The notes beneath the pieces were generated by a model that made no database searches, was not told the DNA's origin, and saw nothing but the letters and a program-made list of their open reading frames with translations. DNA of 64,000 nt from Undibacterium sp. (GTDB lineage Bacteria > Pseudomonadota > Gammaproteobacteria > Burkholderiales > Burkholderiaceae_D), in contig JAUSNO010000009.1 in the NCBI GenBank assembly GCA_030645915.1, positions 1 to 64,000 of the forward strand, read 5' to 3'. The translations under genes and the position numbers were made by a program. Shown here one piece after another: positions 36,601-46,925 of the stretch (positions within the stretch are counted from its first letter, which is position 1; every line of letters begins with the position of its first letter).

Positions 36601-37611
36601 CAGCCAATCGCCGTTAGGATCGACCATCTTCCACGACGCCAGATTGTCGAGCGCAGTACCCCACAAGACGGCCTTTTTACCGCCGGCGTTCATGGCGACA
36701 TTACCGCCTACGCAAGAGGCTTCGGCAGAAGTCGGGTCTACCGCAAACACAAAACCTGCCTTGTCGGCGGCATCCGAAACGCGCTTGGTGACGACGCCCG
36801 CGCCAGAGTAAATCGTCGCGTATTCTCTATCAACACCGGGCAGCATGGTCATCTCGACCGCGCCCAGTTGCTCCAGTTTTTCGGTATTGATGACAGCCGA
36901 AAACGGTGTCAGCGGGATCGCGCCGCCCGTGTAACCAGTGCCGCCGCCGCGCGGAATAATGGTCAGGCCCAGCGTGATACAGCTCTTGACCAGACCGGCC
37001 ATTTCATCTTCGGTATCCGGCGTCAGCACCACAAACGGGTATTCCACGCGCCAGTCAGTGGCATCGGTCACATGCGAGACGCGGCTTAAGCCGTCAAACT
37101 TGATATTGTCTTTGGCCGTATGTTTGGCCAGCAGCTTGCTGGCCTTCTTGCGCAAATCATAGGTATCGCGAAACTCTTGCGAGAAATCGGCCACGGCCTT
37201 GCGCGCCGCCTGCACCAGAATCTCCACGCTGTTGCTGCGCTCGGTATCATCGTCGTTGGCAGTGCTGATGCGGCGCTTTTCCACTTCCTGCAGGCGATGA
37301 TTCAGGGCATCGATCAAGGCCTGACGGCGCTTGGGATTGTCCAGCATGTCGTCCTGCAGATACGGATTGCGCCGCACCACCCAGATATCGCCCAGCACTT
37401 CGTACAGCATGCGGGCAGAACGGCCGGTCTGGCGCTTGCCGCGCAACTTGTCGAGCAATTGCCAGGCATCATCGCCCAGCAAACGAATGACGATTTCGCG
37501 ATCCGAGAAAGACGTATAGTTGTAGGGAATCTCTCGAACGCGAGTAGAGGCAGTGTCAACGCCAAGTGGCACATCGACAAGTAAAGTCTGGATTTGGGCT
37601 GGAGCGTTCAT
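33631..37611 (-). CDS. FAD/4Fe-4S/CCG oxidoreductase (YdiJ-type)
   Basis: The 1326-residue fusion has an N-terminal FAD-binding PCMH domain ([53 protein letters not shown]), an FAD-oxidase C-terminal domain ([32 protein letters not shown]), two 4Fe-4S motifs ([11 protein letters not shown] and [14 protein letters not shown]), and two CCG modules ([11 protein letters not shown] with CCGYPQRG, and [14 protein letters not shown] from about residue 1226). This is the YdiJ-type D-2-hydroxyacid dehydrogenase layout, in which flavin, FeS and CCG parts are separate proteins in glycolate oxidase. The likely substrate is D-lactate or D-2-hydroxyglutarate; the exact one cannot be read from sequence. Confidence 0.88.
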   Translation of the reverse strand: MNAPAQIQTLLVDVPLGVDTASTRVREIPYNYTSFSDREIVIRLLGDDAWQLLDKLRGKRQTGRSARMLYEVLGDIWVVRRNPYLQDDMLDNPKRRQALIDALNHRLQEVEKRRISTANDDDTERSNSVEILVQAARKAVADFSQEFRDTYDLRKKASKLLAKHTAKDNIKFDGLSRVSHVTDATDWRVEYPFVVLTPDTEDEMAGLVKSCITLGLTIIPRGGGTGYTGGAIPLTPFSAVINTEKLEQLGAVEMTMLPGVDREYATIYSGAGVVTKRVSDAADKAGFVFAVDPTSAEASCVGGNVAMNAGGKKAVLWGTALDNLASWKMVDPNGDWLEVTRLEHNLGKIHDAPVAKFKLEWTHPGEKQVFKTEQLDIPGRSFRKEGLGKDVTDKFLSGLPGVQKEGCDGLITSARWILHKMPKFARTVCLEFFGQARDAIPSIVEIKDYLDAETRKGGAILAGLEHLDERYLRAVGYTTKSKRGVLPKMALFGDIVGDDENAVAQAASEVIRIANTRVGEGFVAVSPEARKKFWLDRAKTAAISKHTNAFKINEDVVIPLNRMGEYTDGIERINIELSIQNKLALVAELKTFFAKGHLPLGKSEDVDGDDIPAAELLEDRVNQADNLLKATEARWTYLLNNLDKPLASAKVEMCALGLDKLEFVFDERLQRQPEATVFDIVQDRTVRVSWKTELRALLRQIFNGAAFKLILDECTAMHKQVLRSRVFVALHMHAGDGNVHTNIPVNSDNYAMLQVAHHAVARIMVLARSLDGVISGEHGIGITKLEYLTEDEIKDFRDYKMRIDPEGRFNKGKLLNLPEFAADLRNAYTPSFGLMGHESLIMQQSDIGAIATSIKDCLRCGKCKPVCATHVPRANLLYSPRNKILATSLLVEAFLYEEQTRRGISIKHWDEFSDVADHCTVCHKCLNPCPVDIDFGEVSMNMRNLLRKMGQKKFNPGTAASMFFLNATDPATINATRQVMIGWGYMAQRFGHDLLKKFAKKQTKVPPATVGKAPIKEQVIHFINKKMPGNLPKKTARALLDIEDDKIVPIIRDPLTTTADTEAVFYFPGCGSERLFSQVGLATQAMLWNVGVQTVLPPGYLCCGYPQRGNGQFDKAEKMMTDNRVLFHRMANTLNYLDIKTVIVSCGTCYDQLATYEFDKIFPGCRIIDIHEYLMEKNVKLAGVEGTRYMYHEPCHNPMKLQESGKTINALITTIDNVKIEKNERCCGESGTLAVSRPDISTQVRFRKEEEMQKGADKLRDDGFKGDVKILTSCPSCLQGLSRYNDDSDTTADYIVVEMAKHILGPNWMPEYVAKANNGGIERVLV

Positions 37612-37903
37612 CTGGAGCTTGGTTGGACGGATTTTTAAAGGCTCATTTTAGCGTATTGCGCTGCACCACGCTGGAACGGCCTTAAACTTTATACGGCATT
37701 GTGTCGGCTTTTTAACAGTTAATCCGCACAAAATTTGGTGAAATTTTAAAATGAAAAAATAATTGCCCTTGATATGCCATCCGCTGGATATTAGAAAATA
37801 AATCAAACATGCACAAGCCCAAGGCGCACTATCCATGCGGCTTACAGGCACGATAAGCTGGAAACCCGCATGGATAGTGCGTGTCAGGGCGGCCTGTTTA
37901 CAT
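37612..37903. other. Intergenic region with a REP-like hairpin
   Basis: The 292-base gap between the dehydrogenase and the yqaA gene contains one well-formed REP-like repeat (37814-37895). Nothing else is recognisable. Confidence 0.5.
37814..37895. repeat. REP-like hairpin repeat, best-formed copy
   Basis: CGCACTATCCATGCGG (37825-37840) is perfectly complementary to CCGCATGGATAGTGCG (37866-37881), with a 25-base interior containing CTTACAGGCACGATAAGCTG. This 16-base stem defines the family; the other copies differ at a few stem and loop positions. Confidence 0.85.
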
Positions 37904-38395
37904 TCAACTGAATAGTCCTGCCAGCCAGCGCCAAAAACCATCGGGCACGCTCAGCAGCAACCAGGTCATCGTGATGTAACGCAAAAATTTGCCGATTGCC
38001 ATATACATCACGCTGGGCCAGAACGGCAATTTCAGCCAACCACCCAAGGTGCAAATCGGGTCACCTATTCCAGGTAGCCATGACAGCAACATGGTCTTGG
38101 CACCATAGTGGGCCAGCCAGCGAAATCGCACTGTATCCCGCTCTTTGGCAAAGGCTTTTTTGGAGTAATAGCCCATCCCATAATCGGCTACGCCACCCAG
38201 AGTATTGCCCAATGTTGCCACCATGATCACCTGCCAGTAAATCTGTGGGTCGGCTTTAATCACTGCAAACACCAGTGGTTCAGATCCCGCCGGGAGCAGT
38301 GTGGCCGAAATAAAGCTGACGACAAACACCGCCGCCAGGCCAATTTCAGGTACCGCCAGCACACCCAATAGCCAATGTACTGCAGCCTCAATCAT
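37904..38395 (-). CDS. yqaA: YqaA-family membrane protein
   Basis: The 163-residue protein is a small relative of DedA proteins. It has a hydrophobic N-terminus, the segment FISATLLPAGSEPLVFAVI, GNTLGGVADYGMGYYSKKAF, SWLPGIGDPICTLGGWLKLP and a C-terminal helix. The family may act in lipid or small-molecule movement across the inner membrane; no precise role is known. It is divergent from ilvA, with an 80-base shared promoter region. Confidence 0.85.
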   Translation of the reverse strand: MIEAAVHWLLGVLAVPEIGLAAVFVVSFISATLLPAGSEPLVFAVIKADPQIYWQVIMVATLGNTLGGVADYGMGYYSKKAFAKERDTVRFRWLAHYGAKTMLLSWLPGIGDPICTLGGWLKLPFWPSVMYMAIGKFLRYITMTWLLLSVPDGFWRWLAGLFS

Positions 38396-38475
38396 AGGGT
38401 TCCAATGCTCGCGTTAAAAGCATCCATTATAATGACACCATATTATTTCCCTCAATCTACTCACGTTTGGCCTCC

Positions 38476-40011
38476 ATGACGACTGATTATCTAAAAAAAA
38501 TCCTGACAGCGCGCGTCTACGACGTTGCTTTTGAAACACCGCTGGAATTTGCTCCCAGCTTGTCAGCCCGCATGGAAAACCGCATTCATTTCAAGCGCGA
38601 AGACATGCAAAGCGTGTTCAGCTTCAAGCTGCGTGGCGCCTACAACAAGATCGCCCATTTAACCCCAGCGCAACTCAAGCGCGGGGTGATCTGCGCCTCC
38701 GCCGGCAATCACGCGCAGGGTGTGGCGCTGAGTGCGGCCAAAGTCGGCTGCAAGGCGGTGATCGTCATGCCTACCACCACCCCACCGGTCAAGATCGATG
38801 CTGTGCGCGCTTTTGGCGGCGACAACGTAGAGATCGTCTTGCATGGCGATTCGTATAACGACGCTTACGATCACGCGGCCATATTGGAAATAAAACGCAA
38901 ACTGACCTTCGTACACCCGTTTGACGATCCGGATGTGATCGCCGGACAAGGCACAGTGGGCATGGAAATCCTGCGTCAGCATGCCGAGCCGATACACGCG
39001 ATTTTTGTCGCTATCGGCGGCGGCGGCCTGATCGCCGGGGTATCCGCCTACGTCAAGGCAGTACGCCCCGACATCAAGATCATCGGCGTGCAAACGACTG
39101 ATTCTGACGCGATGGCGCGCAGCCTGAAAGCCGGCAAACGCGTGACGCTGACGGATGTCGGTTTATTTTCGGACGGTACGGCGGTCAAGCTGGTCGGCGA
39201 AGAAACCTTTCGCCTCGCCAAGTTGTACGTCGATGAAATCATTCTGGTCGATACCGATGCAGTTTGTGCCGCAATTAAGGATGTATTTCAGGATACGCGC
39301 AGCATACTGGAACCTGCAGGCGCGCTGGCAGTGGCCGGTTGCAAAGCCTATATCGAGCGCGCCAAAGCGAACAAAAAACCGCTTAAAAATGAAACATTGG
39401 TCACCATCGCCTGCGGCGCCAACATGAATTTTGACCGTTTGCGCTTTGTCGCCGAACGTGCCGAAATCGGTGAAGCGCGCGAAGCGGTGTTTGCAGTGAC
39501 GATACCGGAAGAGCGCGGCAGTTTCCGCCGCTTTTGCGAACTGGTCGGGCCTCGCAATGTGACTGAGTTTAACTACCGCATCAGCGATCAAAAAGCGGCA
39601 CATATTTTCGTCGGAATACAGGTCAGCAATCGCGACGAATCAGGCAAAATCGCCAAGAATTTCATCAAACACGGTTTCCCGACCCTGGATCTGACGCATG
39701 ATGAATTGGCGAAACTGCATATTCGCCACCTGGTCGGCGGCAAGAGCGAGCTGGCAGAGAATGAGCTGCTGTATCGCTTTGAGTTCCCGGAACGTCCGGG
39801 TGCACTAATGCGCTTTCTCAACAGCATGGCACCGAACTGGAATATCAGCCTGTTCCACTATCGCAATCACGGCGCAGATTACGGCAGGACTTTGGTCGGC
39901 CTGCAGGTGCCGAAGAAAGAGATGAAGGCCTTCAAGGAATTCTTGAATACGCTGGGCTACCGCTATTGGGACGAAAGCGACAATCCCGCCTACCAATTAT
40001 TTTTGGGATAG
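38476..40011 (+). CDS. ilvA: Threonine ammonia-lyase, biosynthetic
   Basis: The 511-residue PLP enzyme deaminates threonine to 2-oxobutyrate, the first committed step to isoleucine. The PLP lysine is Lys51 in VFSFKLRGAYNK, and the glycine loop is in AIGGGGLIAGV. Two ACT-like regulatory domains fill the C-terminus (FAVTIPEERGSFRRFCELVG and YRFEFPERPGALMRFLNSMA), as in the isoleucine-inhibited form. ATG at 38476 was chosen over an in-frame TTG. The gene precedes queF. Confidence 0.95.
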   Translation: MTTDYLKKILTARVYDVAFETPLEFAPSLSARMENRIHFKREDMQSVFSFKLRGAYNKIAHLTPAQLKRGVICASAGNHAQGVALSAAKVGCKAVIVMPTTTPPVKIDAVRAFGGDNVEIVLHGDSYNDAYDHAAILEIKRKLTFVHPFDDPDVIAGQGTVGMEILRQHAEPIHAIFVAIGGGGLIAGVSAYVKAVRPDIKIIGVQTTDSDAMARSLKAGKRVTLTDVGLFSDGTAVKLVGEETFRLAKLYVDEIILVDTDAVCAAIKDVFQDTRSILEPAGALAVAGCKAYIERAKANKKPLKNETLVTIACGANMNFDRLRFVAERAEIGEAREAVFAVTIPEERGSFRRFCELVGPRNVTEFNYRISDQKAAHIFVGIQVSNRDESGKIAKNFIKHGFPTLDLTHDELAKLHIRHLVGGKSELAENELLYRFEFPERPGALMRFLNSMAPNWNISLFHYRNHGADYGRTLVGLQVPKKEMKAFKEFLNTLGYRYWDESDNPAYQLFLG

Positions 40012-40041
40012 TCCTTTGTTATTTAACATCCATTCTGCAAC

Positions 40042-40896
40042 ATGACAGCATCAGACAAAACAAATCAGCCGGAACAGTCCCTGCTCGGCAAACCCGCAGC
40101 ATACGCAGCGCAGTATGATGCGTCGTTGCTATTTCCGATTCCACGCGCCGACAAACGGCTCGAGCTGGGCATTCAAGCGAATGCCCACTTGCCGTTTTTT
40201 GGCATGGATATCTGGAATGCCTACGAAGTATCATGGCTCAATTTGCGCGGCAAGCCGCAGGTGGCGATTGCCACCATCATGGCGCCGGCTGATTCACCCA
40301 ACATCATTGAATCCAAATCCTTCAAGCTTTATCTCAACTCCTACAACCAGACCAGGCTGGCGGGAACCGAGGCCTTGCTGAGTTTATTGCAAGCGGATCT
40401 GTCTGCAGGCTTTGGTGCAGCGGTTCAAGTAACGTTGACGATGCAGGAAAATTTTTCCGGCCTGAAGATGCAGGAACTCGATGGTATGCTGCTGGATCGA
40501 TTGGATATTGAGATCGATAGCTACACGCCGGACCCGTCATTGCTCAAGGCCGATCACCAGGCTGCACCGGTAGAAGAAACACTGGTATCGCATCTGCTCA
40601 AATCCAACTGCCTGGTCACCGGCCAACCTGACTGGGGCAGCGTGCAAATTCGCTATGTGGGTGCCGCTATCGATCAGGAAAATCTGTTGCGCTACCTGAT
40701 CGGTTTTCGTGATCACAACGAATTTCATGAGCAATGCGTAGAGCGGATTTTCATCGACATCATGCAGCAATGCAAACCGCAAAAACTTTCTGTTTATGCG
40801 CGCTACACCAGACGTGGCGGGCTAGACATCAACCCTTGGCGCAGTAATTTCAGCACGGGACAAAAACCATCCAATGCCCGCTGCGCACGACAATAA
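40042..40896 (+). CDS. queF: NADPH-dependent 7-cyano-7-deazaguanine reductase
   Basis: The 284-residue enzyme reduces preQ0 to preQ1 in queuosine tRNA modification. It is the long, two-lobe form. The NADPH motif is [14 protein letters not shown] (90-103) and the catalytic cysteine is Cys190 in [19 protein letters not shown], with Asp197. It starts 30 bases after ilvA. No preQ1 riboswitch fits in that gap. Confidence 0.95.
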   Translation: MTASDKTNQPEQSLLGKPAAYAAQYDASLLFPIPRADKRLELGIQANAHLPFFGMDIWNAYEVSWLNLRGKPQVAIATIMAPADSPNIIESKSFKLYLNSYNQTRLAGTEALLSLLQADLSAGFGAAVQVTLTMQENFSGLKMQELDGMLLDRLDIEIDSYTPDPSLLKADHQAAPVEETLVSHLLKSNCLVTGQPDWGSVQIRYVGAAIDQENLLRYLIGFRDHNEFHEQCVERIFIDIMQQCKPQKLSVYARYTRRGGLDINPWRSNFSTGQKPSNARCARQ

Positions 40897-40927
40897 ACTG
40901 TTCACCGCATCACCACTTTTTTATATC

Positions 40928-41569
40928 ATGTCATTATTTACTTTGAAAAAATTCACTCATTCCCTTTGCCTGCTCGCCTTCTCGTTGAGCATTGCTCCAA
41001 CAAGTTTTTCTCAGGAAGCCCTGGCACCTCAATTGCAGCCAATGGCACAAGAAGCAGCGCCAGAACAGCCGGCACAGCAAAAAACCAGCTGGTGGAATCA
41101 GGCCAAGAACGAGACAGTCAATATTTTCGATCATGGCGAGATGTCGTTAATGCTGTCGGGTTACGCACGTCATGGCCGAAACACCTACACCGCAGAACGT
41201 ATCGCTGAATTGAATGAAAAAGCCTGGGGCCTGGGTTTTAGCAAAGCGATCAGAAATAAAAAAGACAATGAAGAGTCTATCTACGGACTTGCCATATCTG
41301 ATTCGCATTTCTCGCCACAATTCATGGCTGGCTATGCCTATCAATGGATGAAGCCTTTAGGAGATCGCGTTGAGATCGGACTCGGCGTTACGGGTCTGCT
41401 GATCAGCAGAGTCGATTACTTTTCCGGCGCACCGTTTCCTGGCATTCTGCCAGTAGCTTCAATCGGCACTCGCAGCACTAAACTGATGGCGGCGTATATT
41501 CCCAGGATTTCACAAAACAAGGGAAACGGCGATGTGCTGCTGCTGTTCGTGCGCATCGATCTCAATTAG
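40928..41569 (+). CDS. pagP: PagP-like lipid A palmitoyltransferase
   Basis: The 213-residue protein has a signal peptide (about to residue 28), a low-complexity linker and a beta-barrel that matches PagP: LSGYARHGRNTYTAERIAEL (catalytic His), NEKAWGLGFSKAIRNK, LAISDSHFSPQFMAGYAYQW with the Asp-Ser pair, and a C-terminal LLPVASIGTRSTKLMAAYIP ending in an aliphatic-aromatic outer-membrane signal. PagP adds palmitate from phospholipids to lipid A in the outer membrane. ATG at 40928 avoids overlap with queF. Confidence is limited by moderate similarity outside the catalytic motifs. Confidence 0.75.
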   Translation: MSLFTLKKFTHSLCLLAFSLSIAPTSFSQEALAPQLQPMAQEAAPEQPAQQKTSWWNQAKNETVNIFDHGEMSLMLSGYARHGRNTYTAERIAELNEKAWGLGFSKAIRNKKDNEESIYGLAISDSHFSPQFMAGYAYQWMKPLGDRVEIGLGVTGLLISRVDYFSGAPFPGILPVASIGTRSTKLMAAYIPRISQNKGNGDVLLLFVRIDLN

Positions 41570-41681
41570 GACTAATTGAGATCCGCAATAGATTTAAATA
41601 GTTATCAATTAAAGTTGTGAGCTGCTCTGGCTTCGGTTAAAGTACTCGACAACTTTACTCTACGCTTAAGCATCGATTGTT

Positions 41682-44354
41682 GTGAGTCCGCTATCCCAGA
41701 TCACTATCCCCAAAAACAATCTCGTTACTGACGACGAATGGAGAGGGATATTGCCGACACCTGAACAGGATGCCATTTTTCTCTTGATTGATGATTTGAC
41801 GGTCTACGTCAATCCAGTTGGTCTGGCGCTTATGCGGGCAACAGAACAGAGTCAGCTTGCCGGAATGCGGGCAAGCTCATTTTTTTTTGATTCAAAACAA
41901 GACAATGGCAGATTGTGTTTTATTGAGCCAGGCACAGAAAATACCATCTCAACAGCACAAGTCTGTCACTGCAAAACCCTGGACGGACAGCTGATTGAAG
42001 TCGAAGTTCGCGCCCGCTCCTTTACCCACGAGAAGCAAAACGCAATGCAACTGACGGTGCGTAATCTCAGTACATCACCGTTCGCTACCCCCTCTGCTAG
42101 CGCAAAAAAACTAGACCAGCCCATCATTCTCAGGCAACCGCCTAGCCGCGTCCACGAGGCACTGCATCACGAGAAAGAAATTCTCGAAATGATTGCGCTC
42201 GACAAGCCTTTGAATCACATACTGGAAGATGTATGCGATCGGATGGAAAGGCTATTGGATAATGGGTCCATCTGCGCCGTCATGCTGCTTGATGCCGACA
42301 ATCAGCGCCTGTCCTTAGGTGCTGCGCCGTCAATGCCGATGGAATTTTGTCAGGAATTTGAAAGCGTGCAGGTAGGCTTGCATTCGGGTTCTTGCGGCGC
42401 GGCGATTCACAACGGCCAGATTACTATCGTCGATGACATCGCCTTCAACCCGCTATGGGAAGATAAGCGCGAAAGCGTGCTCCGGCATGATCTGCATTCG
42501 TGCTGGTCGCTGCCGATCAAAACTGCGTTCAAGGTCCTGCTGGGAACGGTTGACGTCTATCATCACTCGAGCCGGTCGCCAAGTGACGATGAGCAGGCGC
42601 TAATCATGGATGCGATGGATCTGATCGCGCTGGCCATAGACAAAAAAAACATGGAGCAAAGCCTGGAGCAAAGCGAAGAACGCTATCGCTCCGTGGTCAC
42701 CAATCTGACCGAAGGCATCATGGTATTGGGGCCGAAGGGAAAAATTTTAACCTGCAATCCTAGCGCCCAGCGCATTCTCAAAATTGAAGATCCCCTGACG
42801 ACGGGGCGCAGGCATCGTTACTTTGAACGCATCATTGGCGAAGATGGCACTGCGGTCAATCTTGGCGATGATCCGGCTTCAAGTGTATTTCGTAGCGGTA
42901 CGGCGATCGTCAATTTGTCGATAGGGCTGGAATTGCGCGACCATACAGTGGCCTGGCTGCTGGTCAATGTACTGCCGATCACCGACCACGGTAGCGGCAC
43001 CGTCAGTGCGGTTCTTATTTCGTTTACAGACACGACAGCATTTAGAGAAACTCAGCGGCAACTCAATTACATTGCCACTCACGATGCATTGACCGGTTTG
43101 CCAAACCGTCACCAGTTGCATCAACGATTGACGCTTGCGCTTGCTAACGCACAACAACATAAAGTTGCCGTCATCTTTCTCGATCTCGATCGCTTTAAAA
43201 ACGTGAACGATACAGCTGGTCATGCCGCCGGAGACAGCCTTTTATGCAATGTCGCCACCCGACTCAATTCCTGCATCCGCACCACCGACATGTTGGCCAG
43301 ACTGGGGGGCGATGAGTTCGTCATCGTGGCGGAAGCGTTCGATAGTGCGCAGCATCTGAAGGAACTGGCGGAACGGGTACTGGCCAGAATGCGCGAACCA
43401 TTTTTAATCGATGGCAACGAATATCATCTCGGCACGTCCATCGGCATCAGCGTGTTTCCGCACGATGCATCGGATGGCCCCACGTTGCTACGCTGCGCAG
43501 ACTCGGCGATGTATCTTGCCAAGGAATCCGGACGCAACAATTACCAGTTCTTCACTACCGAACTTAACGTCCGTGCCCAGCATCGCTATACGCTGGAGCG
43601 TAATTTACGTCGCGCGCTCATCGAGCAAGAATTTTTAGTGTTCTACCAGCCCAAGGTTTGCTTGCGCACCTCGCGCATCGTTGGTGCAGAAGCCCTGATC
43701 CGCTGGCAAATGCCCGGTGCTGCGTTGATTCAACCGAATGAATTCATTCCCATTTCTGAAGAAATAGGACTTATCCTGCCGATTGGCCGATGGGTATTGG
43801 AGCAGTCGTGCAAGCAAGCAAAAATATGGCGTGAAAAATTTGTCAGTGACCTGGTCATTAGCGTCAATATCTCACCCAAACAATTTCAAGATCCCCATCT
43901 GCCTAAGTTTATCAGGCAGACTCTGGATGAAACCGGTTTGCCGGGAGATGCCTTGCAACTGGAAATTACCGAAGGTTTGCTGATGGGCGAAGTTGAACTG
44001 CTGTTACCGGTATTTCATGCCATCAAAAAACTGGGCGTGAGTATTTCGCTCGATGATTTCGGCACCGGGTTCTCGTCGCTATCGTACTTGCAACGCTTCC
44101 CTATCGACAACCTAAAGATTGACCGCTCATTCATCAGTGCCATTCCCGGAAATCAGGATTCGGTGACATTAACACATGCCATTATTGCCATGGCGAAGGC
44201 ATTGGGCATGAGCGTCACCGCAGAAGGGGTCGAGCAAATCGACCAAATGGTTTTCTTGAAGGACTCGGGATGCCAGGAAATTCAGGGCTTTTATTTTAGC
44301 AAGCCGTTATCTTCCGAAGACTTTGAACATTTGCTCACCAATCGGCCTGAATAG
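41682..44354 (+). CDS. GAF-PAS-GGDEF-EAL c-di-GMP protein
   Basis: The 890-residue protein starts at GTG. It has a PAS-like N-terminal part, a GAF domain around 165-320 (GLHSGSCGAAIHNGQITIVD), a PAS domain around 325-445, a GGDEF domain with RLGGDEF preceded by the I-site RTTD, and an EAL domain (AEALIRWQMPG, LEITEGLLM, SISLDDFGTGFSSLSYLQRF). Both catalytic motifs look intact, so it could make or degrade c-di-GMP depending on the GAF/PAS input. No membrane segments are seen. It lies directly upstream of ptsN. Confidence 0.88.
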   Translation: MSPLSQITIPKNNLVTDDEWRGILPTPEQDAIFLLIDDLTVYVNPVGLALMRATEQSQLAGMRASSFFFDSKQDNGRLCFIEPGTENTISTAQVCHCKTLDGQLIEVEVRARSFTHEKQNAMQLTVRNLSTSPFATPSASAKKLDQPIILRQPPSRVHEALHHEKEILEMIALDKPLNHILEDVCDRMERLLDNGSICAVMLLDADNQRLSLGAAPSMPMEFCQEFESVQVGLHSGSCGAAIHNGQITIVDDIAFNPLWEDKRESVLRHDLHSCWSLPIKTAFKVLLGTVDVYHHSSRSPSDDEQALIMDAMDLIALAIDKKNMEQSLEQSEERYRSVVTNLTEGIMVLGPKGKILTCNPSAQRILKIEDPLTTGRRHRYFERIIGEDGTAVNLGDDPASSVFRSGTAIVNLSIGLELRDHTVAWLLVNVLPITDHGSGTVSAVLISFTDTTAFRETQRQLNYIATHDALTGLPNRHQLHQRLTLALANAQQHKVAVIFLDLDRFKNVNDTAGHAAGDSLLCNVATRLNSCIRTTDMLARLGGDEFVIVAEAFDSAQHLKELAERVLARMREPFLIDGNEYHLGTSIGISVFPHDASDGPTLLRCADSAMYLAKESGRNNYQFFTTELNVRAQHRYTLERNLRRALIEQEFLVFYQPKVCLRTSRIVGAEALIRWQMPGAALIQPNEFIPISEEIGLILPIGRWVLEQSCKQAKIWREKFVSDLVISVNISPKQFQDPHLPKFIRQTLDETGLPGDALQLEITEGLLMGEVELLLPVFHAIKKLGVSISLDDFGTGFSSLSYLQRFPIDNLKIDRSFISAIPGNQDSVTLTHAIIAMAKALGMSVTAEGVEQIDQMVFLKDSGCQEIQGFYFSKPLSSEDFEHLLTNRPE

Positions 44355-44445
44355 GTTTGATGCATGGCGGGAAAAAGAAGCCTATAATTTGCCAGTTGTA
44401 AATTTCGAATTCCGCAGCTTTCCGCATCACCATTGCTCTTGCATC

Positions 44446-44919
44446 ATGACGAATATCGCAAAAATATTACCCATTGCCAATGTCCTTCTGGATCTTGAAG
44501 TGTCCAGCAAAAAACGTGCTTTTGAACAAGCAGGCCTGTTGTTTGAAAATAACTGCAGTATTGCGCGCTCCACGGTATCGGAAAACCTGTTTGCCCGTGA
44601 ACGCCTGGGTTCCACCGGACTTGGACATGGCGTTGCCGTGCCCCATGGGCGCATCAAAGGTTTAAAAGCGCCAATCGCGGCCTTTGTGCGATTGGCGGAG
44701 CCGATTCCCTTTGAGTCGCCGGATGGACAACCGGTGAGCTTATTGATTTTTTTGTTGATGCCAGACCATGTCACTCAGCAACATCTTGAAATTCTCTCTG
44801 AAATTGCTGAGATGCTTTCCAATGAAAGTTTCCGCGAATCGCTCAATACTGAGCCTGATGCAGCAGTCATTTACGAAAAAATTATTTCCTGGCAACCGAA
44901 TTTGCAGTCAATTTCCTGA
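44446..44919 (+). CDS. ptsN: Nitrogen-type PTS EIIA component
   Basis: The 157-residue protein has the PTS EIIA type-2 fold with the phosphorylation site His67 in LGHGVAVPHGRIKGL and an ending of HLEILSEIAEMLSNESFRES. It belongs to the PTS-Ntr phosphorelay and regulates rather than transports. In betaproteobacteria ptsN commonly precedes hprK and rapZ, as here. A longer in-frame TTG start overlapping the GGDEF-EAL gene was rejected. Confidence 0.93.
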   Translation: MTNIAKILPIANVLLDLEVSSKKRAFEQAGLLFENNCSIARSTVSENLFARERLGSTGLGHGVAVPHGRIKGLKAPIAAFVRLAEPIPFESPDGQPVSLLIFLLMPDHVTQQHLEILSEIAEMLSNESFRESLNTEPDAAVIYEKIISWQPNLQSIS

Positions 44920-44984
44920 TTCATCTACTGAGTCGAGCTGACTCGCATCGCGTATTGCGGTGATCACCACGCTGACACGCCACC

Positions 44985-45929
44985 ATGCCAATATTGACAG
45001 AACTCACCATACAAAAAATCTACGATGACAATCGGGAGCCGCTGCAATTAGGATGGTTCGCCGGATTCTCCGGTGGCGACAAGCAAATTACCGGAGATGC
45101 AACTTCGGCAGCCGATCAGGTCGGTCACTTGAATTTGATTCATCCTGGCCGCATACAAGTACTGGGGCATCAGGAACTGACGTATTACCATCGTCTGTCA
45201 CCGATTTCGCGCGGCAATCTGTTCAAGGAATTGGTCGCCGGTGATCCACCTGCCCTCATCGTGGCGCAGGGACTGGAATCGCCGCCAGACTTTCTGACCA
45301 ACTGCGACGACAAGAATATCCCGCTGTTTTCTACCCCATTACCGGCGGCGCAAGTCATCGATTATTTGCGCGTCTATTTATCCAAAAAACTGGCGCAACG
45401 CGTCACGATGCATGGTGTTTTTATGGACGTTCTGGGGGTTGGCGTGCTCATCACCGGGGAATCAGGTCTAGGTAAAAGCGAACTGGGGCTGGAACTGATC
45501 TCCCGCAGCCATGGCCTGGTTGCCGATGACGCCGTCGAGTTTTCACGCATCGCGCCCAATATGATAGAAGGCCGCTGTCCGGAATTGCTGCAAAACCTGC
45601 TGGAAGTACGTGGACTGGGCCTGCTCGATATCAAGGCCATTTTTGGCGAAACAGCCGTGCGCCGCAAAATGCGCCTGAAGTTGATCGTGCATCTGGTCAG
45701 ACGCAGCACACTGGAAGAAAATTATGAGCGTCTGCCCATCGATTCCCAGGCGGAAGAAGTATTGGGCCTAGCGATCAAAAAAGTCGTCATCCCTGTCGCC
45801 GCCGGCCGCAACATTGCGGTATTGCTGGAGGCAGCGGTGCGCAACACGATTTTGCAGTTGCGTGGGATTAATACGCTAGAAGATTTCATGGAAAAACAAC
45901 GCCGAGCAATGAACGAAGATAACGAGTAA
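44985..45929 (+). CDS. hprK: HPr kinase/phosphorylase
   Basis: The 314-residue protein has the Walker A motif GESGLGKS at 158-165, the [20 protein letters not shown] block, [17 protein letters not shown] and [20 protein letters not shown]. It phosphorylates and dephosphorylates HPr on a serine. In proteobacteria it likely tunes PTS-Ntr. It sits between ptsN and rapZ. Confidence 0.96.
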   Translation: MPILTELTIQKIYDDNREPLQLGWFAGFSGGDKQITGDATSAADQVGHLNLIHPGRIQVLGHQELTYYHRLSPISRGNLFKELVAGDPPALIVAQGLESPPDFLTNCDDKNIPLFSTPLPAAQVIDYLRVYLSKKLAQRVTMHGVFMDVLGVGVLITGESGLGKSELGLELISRSHGLVADDAVEFSRIAPNMIEGRCPELLQNLLEVRGLGLLDIKAIFGETAVRRKMRLKLIVHLVRRSTLEENYERLPIDSQAEEVLGLAIKKVVIPVAAGRNIAVLLEAAVRNTILQLRGINTLEDFMEKQRRAMNEDNE

Positions 45930-45981
45930 ACTCAGTCATCAATCCACCGTCGTTCACCTTCTGGTTCACTTGGTTTATCAC

Positions 45982-46845
45982 ATGCGCATCTTGCTTATCT
46001 CAGGTATTTCCGGCTCTGGCAAATCAGTCGCTCTCAATGTACTGGAAGATGCGGGCTTTTATTGTGTCGACAATCTTCCGCCAAGTTTGCTACCGGAGCT
46101 GGTGCATACCTTAATTGCCGAAGGCATACAATCGGCCGCCATGGCAATCGATTCCCGCAGCGCGCATTTGCTCACCAGCGTGCCGGACACCATCGAAACG
46201 CTCAGACAAGAAGGCCACGAAGTCAAAGTCCTGTTTCTCACCGCCAGTACCGAATCGCTGGTCGCGCGATTTTCCGAAACCCGTCGCAGCCACCCGCTAT
46301 CGCATCGCCTGCAACAAACCCAGCCCACCGGCGAGCACCTGAGTCTGACGGAATGCATACAGGAAGAGCGCGAGATGCTTGCAACGCTGCAATTTCTGGC
46401 CCATGTCGTTGACACCTCCAACCTCAGCGCCAACACCTTGCGCGCCTGGGTAAAAGACGTCATTCAAATAGCACACTCACCGCTGACCCTGATGTTTGAA
46501 TCCTTCGCTTTCAAAATCGGTGTGCCGCTCGACACCGATTTTGTGTTCGATGTACGCATGCTGCCCAACCCGTATTACGATCTCAGCCTGCGCCCGTTAA
46601 CCGGACAGGACGCAGCTGTCGTCAACTATCTCGACGAACAGGCAATGGCGCAGGATCTGTATGCAGATATCCGCAATTTCATTGAGAAATGGATGCCGGC
46701 ATTCAAGCACGACAACCGCAGCTATCTCACGGTGGGAATAGGCTGCACCGGGGGGCAGCATCGCTCGGTCTACATGGTAGAAAAGCTGGCGGAATATTTT
46801 AAAAATTCAGAACAGGTATTGGTGCGGCATCGGCGCCTGATGTAA
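45982..46845 (+). CDS. rapZ: RNase adapter protein RapZ
   Basis: The 287-residue protein has the N-terminal Walker A (GISGSGKS, residues 8-15), EDAGFYCVDNLPPSLLPEL, VLFLTASTESLVARFSETRR and a C-terminal VGIGCTGGQHRSVYMVEKLA. RapZ binds small RNA and sensing metabolites to adjust RNase E processing of glmS-type targets; in betaproteobacteria the target is not established. ATG at 45982 was chosen over TTG at 45970. The IS30 element and REP-like repeat follow. Confidence 0.95.
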   Translation: MRILLISGISGSGKSVALNVLEDAGFYCVDNLPPSLLPELVHTLIAEGIQSAAMAIDSRSAHLLTSVPDTIETLRQEGHEVKVLFLTASTESLVARFSETRRSHPLSHRLQQTQPTGEHLSLTECIQEEREMLATLQFLAHVVDTSNLSANTLRAWVKDVIQIAHSPLTLMFESFAFKIGVPLDTDFVFDVRMLPNPYYDLSLRPLTGQDAAVVNYLDEQAMAQDLYADIRNFIEKWMPAFKHDNRSYLTVGIGCTGGQHRSVYMVEKLAEYFKNSEQVLVRHRRLM

Positions 46846-46925
46846 TTTTTTGCGGTAAGCCCGTGTTCATTTCCAAAACAAGGCATGCCCTGACACGCAC
46901 TGTTCATGCGGGTTTCCAGCCAGTC

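Noticed and set aside
33853..37089. Several long plus-strand open frames opposite the large dehydrogenase
   Set aside because: They mirror the codon structure of the dehydrogenase and translate to sequences without recognisable features.
40012..40041. preQ1 riboswitch before queF
   Set aside because: The gap to ilvA is 30 bases, too short for the aptamer with expression platform, and no matching motif is seen.
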